In this document: piece by piece, positions 62,029-64,000 of the stretch | Position numbering within the stretch: the stretch's first letter is position 1 | Layout of the letters: each line of letters begins with the position of its first letter | Translations under genes and position numbers: made by a program | Notes under the pieces: generated by a model | Database searches by the model: none | Seen by the model: only the letters and a program-made list of their open reading frames with translations | What the model was told of the DNA's origin: nothing | Source: Williamsia sp. 1135 | GTDB lineage: Bacteria > Actinomycetota > Actinomycetes > Mycobacteriales > Mycobacteriaceae | Direction: 5' to 3' | Assembly: GCF_002095395.1 (NCBI RefSeq) | Contig: NZ_MJEI01000087.1 | Span: 22,143 to 86,142, forward strand | DNA length: 64,000 nucleotides

Positions 62029-62913
62029 ATGACATTCAAGTACTCGGCGTCCGACCGGGCACTCGCCCGCGCGGCGTACGAGACCCTCGAGCCGTTTCAC
62101 GTCCTCGCGTACTTCAGCCCCGAGATCAAGGGCGCCTGCGCCGACACCGGATTGGACTTCCACGGCTGGTACGTAGGGGCCCGAGGTGCACCACTGGGCC
62201 CGTGTGACGCGGCGGTTGTCGCGGCAGCGTTCTTCAACTTCAGTCCCGCGGTCGTCACGCCGGGCTGGGACGCCGCGAAGGCGGTCGGCCTCGACGTGGT
62301 CGACTCCCGCCGCTACCAGATGCTCGACGAGACCCTCCGCCCAATACTCGGCGACCGGATCGGTGACCCGGCCCTCGATGAGCTGGCCGATCGCTACGCC
62401 GAAAAGGCTGCGACTCTGCCCATGGGTGGACGACCACTGGCCGCAGCGTGGGCGGCGTCGACACCACCGCCCCAGCCGCACGTGCGGTTGTGGCACTCCA
62501 TCGCGATCATCCGAGAGTGGCGTGGGGACGCGCACATCGCGGCATTGGTGATCGCCGGTCTGGATCGGCTCGAGGCGTTGGTGTTGCACGAATCCCCGCA
62601 TCCAGATCCGAACCTGCGGCGTCGCGCGCTCGGTAAGAAGCTGGTGATGATCACTCGCGGCTGGAGCGACGAGGACTGGGACGCTGCCGTCGATCGCCTC
62701 GTTGCACGAGGTCTGCTCGAACGGACGGACAGCGGGGAGGCGATGACGGCCGCGGGCGGCAAACTGTACGACCACATCGAAGAACTCACCGACGACGCCG
62801 CGGCAGGCGCGTGGGCCGGTGATCCGAAGTCGGAGGAATTGCTCTCTGCCACCAAGCCTTTCGTGAAGGCCGTCATAGACTCTGGTGTGCTTCCCGGAAC
62901 CAAGAAGAAGTAG
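62029..62913 (+). CDS. SCO6745-family helix-turn-helix protein
   Basis: 294 residues of the SCO6745/SalK-like family. It starts ASDRALARAAYETLEPFHV, has conserved HGWYVGARGAPLGP and a C-terminal winged-helix-like region (GWSDEDWDAAVDRLVARGLL). Predicted MarR-type fold, function unknown. ATG 62029, 40 bp after the regulator gene, but no sign of a common function. Confidence 0.85.
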   Translation: MTFKYSASDRALARAAYETLEPFHVLAYFSPEIKGACADTGLDFHGWYVGARGAPLGPCDAAVVAAAFFNFSPAVVTPGWDAAKAVGLDVVDSRRYQMLDETLRPILGDRIGDPALDELADRYAEKAATLPMGGRPLAAAWAASTPPPQPHVRLWHSIAIIREWRGDAHIAALVIAGLDRLEALVLHESPHPDPNLRRRALGKKLVMITRGWSDEDWDAAVDRLVARGLLERTDSGEAMTAAGGKLYDHIEELTDDAAAGAWAGDPKSEELLSATKPFVKAVIDSGVLPGTKKK

Positions 62914-63017
62914 AACGAAGGACACCTCGTCATCTGAATAGATGAATCTTGGTCTGGGGTCGCGGTAGGCCTGTTTTGGTCGTTGTCGTGTCAGACCCCT
63001 GCCGTAGGTTAGCAAGT

Positions 63018-64000
63018 ATGTTCGAACCGTGGCCGAGTCTGGACCCCTCCATCACCGGGATAACGCCGGCGATGTCGTTGCGGGCCAATGACTTGTTGGC
63101 CTCGATCGAGCGGGCGCTGACCGGGCAGGGTTATCTGGAATGGGCCCGCTACGCCTATGCCGCGGAGCTGCACCGCCAGCTCGAAGCCGAAAGCGTTGCT
63201 TCTCATGATTTCCTGCAGGACGCGTACGTCCAGGCCGCAGCCCGCCTGGCTCTGGCGAATCGGCTGTCTCAGACGGCAGCGGAAAGTCATCTCACCTGTG
63301 CGCTCGCGTTGCGGGACCGGTTGCCGAAGGTGGCACTGGCCCTCAAGCATGGTCTGGTGGCCTGGCATCACATCCCGAAGATCGTCTCTCGCACGGATTT
63401 GATCGAAGGCACCGACCATGCTGCCGACATCGACCGCGACATCGCAGAGAGTTTGCGCGGCAAGGGGTCGTGGTCGAGCAAGGCTATGCGGGACATGATC
63501 GATGCCACCATCTTCCGGCGCGATCCGGACCTGATCCGCGAAGACCGCAAGGACGCCAAAGACAAGCGTGGAGTCTGGAGCGAGGGTGAGCAGAACGGGA
63601 TGGGCAGCCTGACTGCGACGTTGTCGGCTGAGCACACGGCGATCATCATGAAGCGGTTGGAGATGTTGGCGAAGTCGACCTGCCGGCGCGATCCGCGCAA
63701 GAAGGCTCAGCGGATGTCCGATGCGTTGTTCGCGATCACGATGGGCCGCGAGTTCGCGTGCTTGTGTGATGAGGACGACGAGCATCCCTGTGAAGCGGAG
63801 ATCTGGCCGCTGGTCAAGACGCAGCAGATTGGTGGGGTCGACGTCAAAATTGTGCTCCATGCGATCGCGAATCAGTCCACGCTCGATGGTGAGGACGACG
63901 AGCCCGGCTACCTCGAAGGCCATGGCGTCATTTCCGCCGAACACGCTCGCGACCTCGCCAAGCAGGACTCGACCACAGTCCGGCCCACGGGCAACAAGAC
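63018..64000 (+). CDS. DUF222 (13E12-repeat) protein, 5' part; HNH domain off window
   Basis: At least 327 residues, open at the right edge. It begins MFEPWPSLDPSITG and contains the DUF222 region (AAARLALANRLSQTAAES, LKHGLVAWHHIPKIV, LTATLSAEHTAIIMKRLEML). Family members end in an HNH nuclease domain and are multi-copy in mycobacteria and Gordonia (REP13E12). Whether the HNH motif is intact here cannot be seen. Start ATG 63018; the 104-bp leader contains GGTCTGGGG and CAGACCCC as a loose inverted repeat. Confidence 0.88.
   Translation, partial: MFEPWPSLDPSITGITPAMSLRANDLLASIERALTGQGYLEWARYAYAAELHRQLEAESVASHDFLQDAYVQAAARLALANRLSQTAAESHLTCALALRDRLPKVALALKHGLVAWHHIPKIVSRTDLIEGTDHAADIDRDIAESLRGKGSWSSKAMRDMIDATIFRRDPDLIREDRKDAKDKRGVWSEGEQNGMGSLTATLSAEHTAIIMKRLEMLAKSTCRRDPRKKAQRMSDALFAITMGREFACLCDEDDEHPCEAEIWPLVKTQQIGGVDVKIVLHAIANQSTLDGEDDEPGYLEGHGVISAEHARDLAKQDSTTVRPTGNK

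Overview
This is a high-GC chromosomal segment from a mycolic-acid actinomycete (order Mycobacteriales). Gordonia or a close relative is the best guess, from codon usage, frequent GTG starts and gene order; the species cannot be named from this window. It covers the replication origin region. Relative to the Mycobacterium tuberculosis H37Rv map the order is inverted. Positions 1-35,669 correspond to gyrA-gyrB-dciA-recF-dnaN-dnaA-rpmH-rnpA-yidD-yidC-khpB-rsmG-parA-parB-Rv3916c-cwlM-trxA-trxB-rsmA-sigM-murJ-Rv3909-mutT4-pcnA. Departures from that order are gnd between dnaN and recF, a PAP2 phosphatase beside trxB, a mug glycosylase between sigM and its presumed anti-sigma gene, and four genes (Stealth sugar-phosphotransferase, metallophosphoesterase, NUDIX hydrolase, Tag-like glycosylase) between sigM and murJ.

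Replication and segregation (1-16.2 kb): gyrA runs off the left edge. The dnaN-dnaA gap (7,786-8,447) is the likely oriC, with about five DnaA boxes, an AT-rich stretch and an unusual four-copy 21-bp tandem repeat next to the dnaA stop. Two more good DnaA boxes sit just upstream of dnaA. rpmH, rnpA, yidD, yidC and khpB run rightward from dnaA, followed by a strong hairpin and the rsmG-parA-parB cluster. That cluster holds three parS palindromes, two of them back to back inside the parA reading frame.

Envelope and stress (16.4-35.7 kb): these are the CwlM cell-wall regulator with degenerate zinc ligands, thioredoxin and its reductase, the SigM/anti-sigma pair, and an operon of MurJ fused to a pseudokinase, a DUF6049 exported protein and a NUDIX protein. 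CCA-adding enzyme is transcribed divergently.

Accessory region (35.7-48.8 kb): it contains a glycerolipid cluster (transglutaminase-like protein, diacylglycerol kinase-like protein and AgpS-like FAD oxidase, divergent from TetR-glpD) and an acyl-CoA dehydrogenase. An EgtE-like PLP enzyme without other egt genes and a DUF6802 acidic-repeat protein follow. Next is a tightly coupled three-gene module of XRE regulator, ImmA/IrrE-type zinc peptidase and seven-helix membrane protein. The region ends with a frameshifted EthD-family gene, an LLM flavin oxidoreductase and an MFS exporter. The three-gene module is the best candidate for an under-described system.

Right part (47.4-64 kb): it is partly syntenic with M. 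tuberculosis Rv0037c-Rv0041 (MFS, YqgE, SdpI-like protein, leuS), with a secreted CocE/NonD hydrolase added. Small housekeeping and hypothetical genes follow, then lon with a possible HspR operator, a divergent SDR/XRE-MmyB pair, an SCO6745-family protein and the start of a DUF222 (13E12-type) gene cut by the window edge. No tRNA, rRNA, insertion sequence or CRISPR array was seen.
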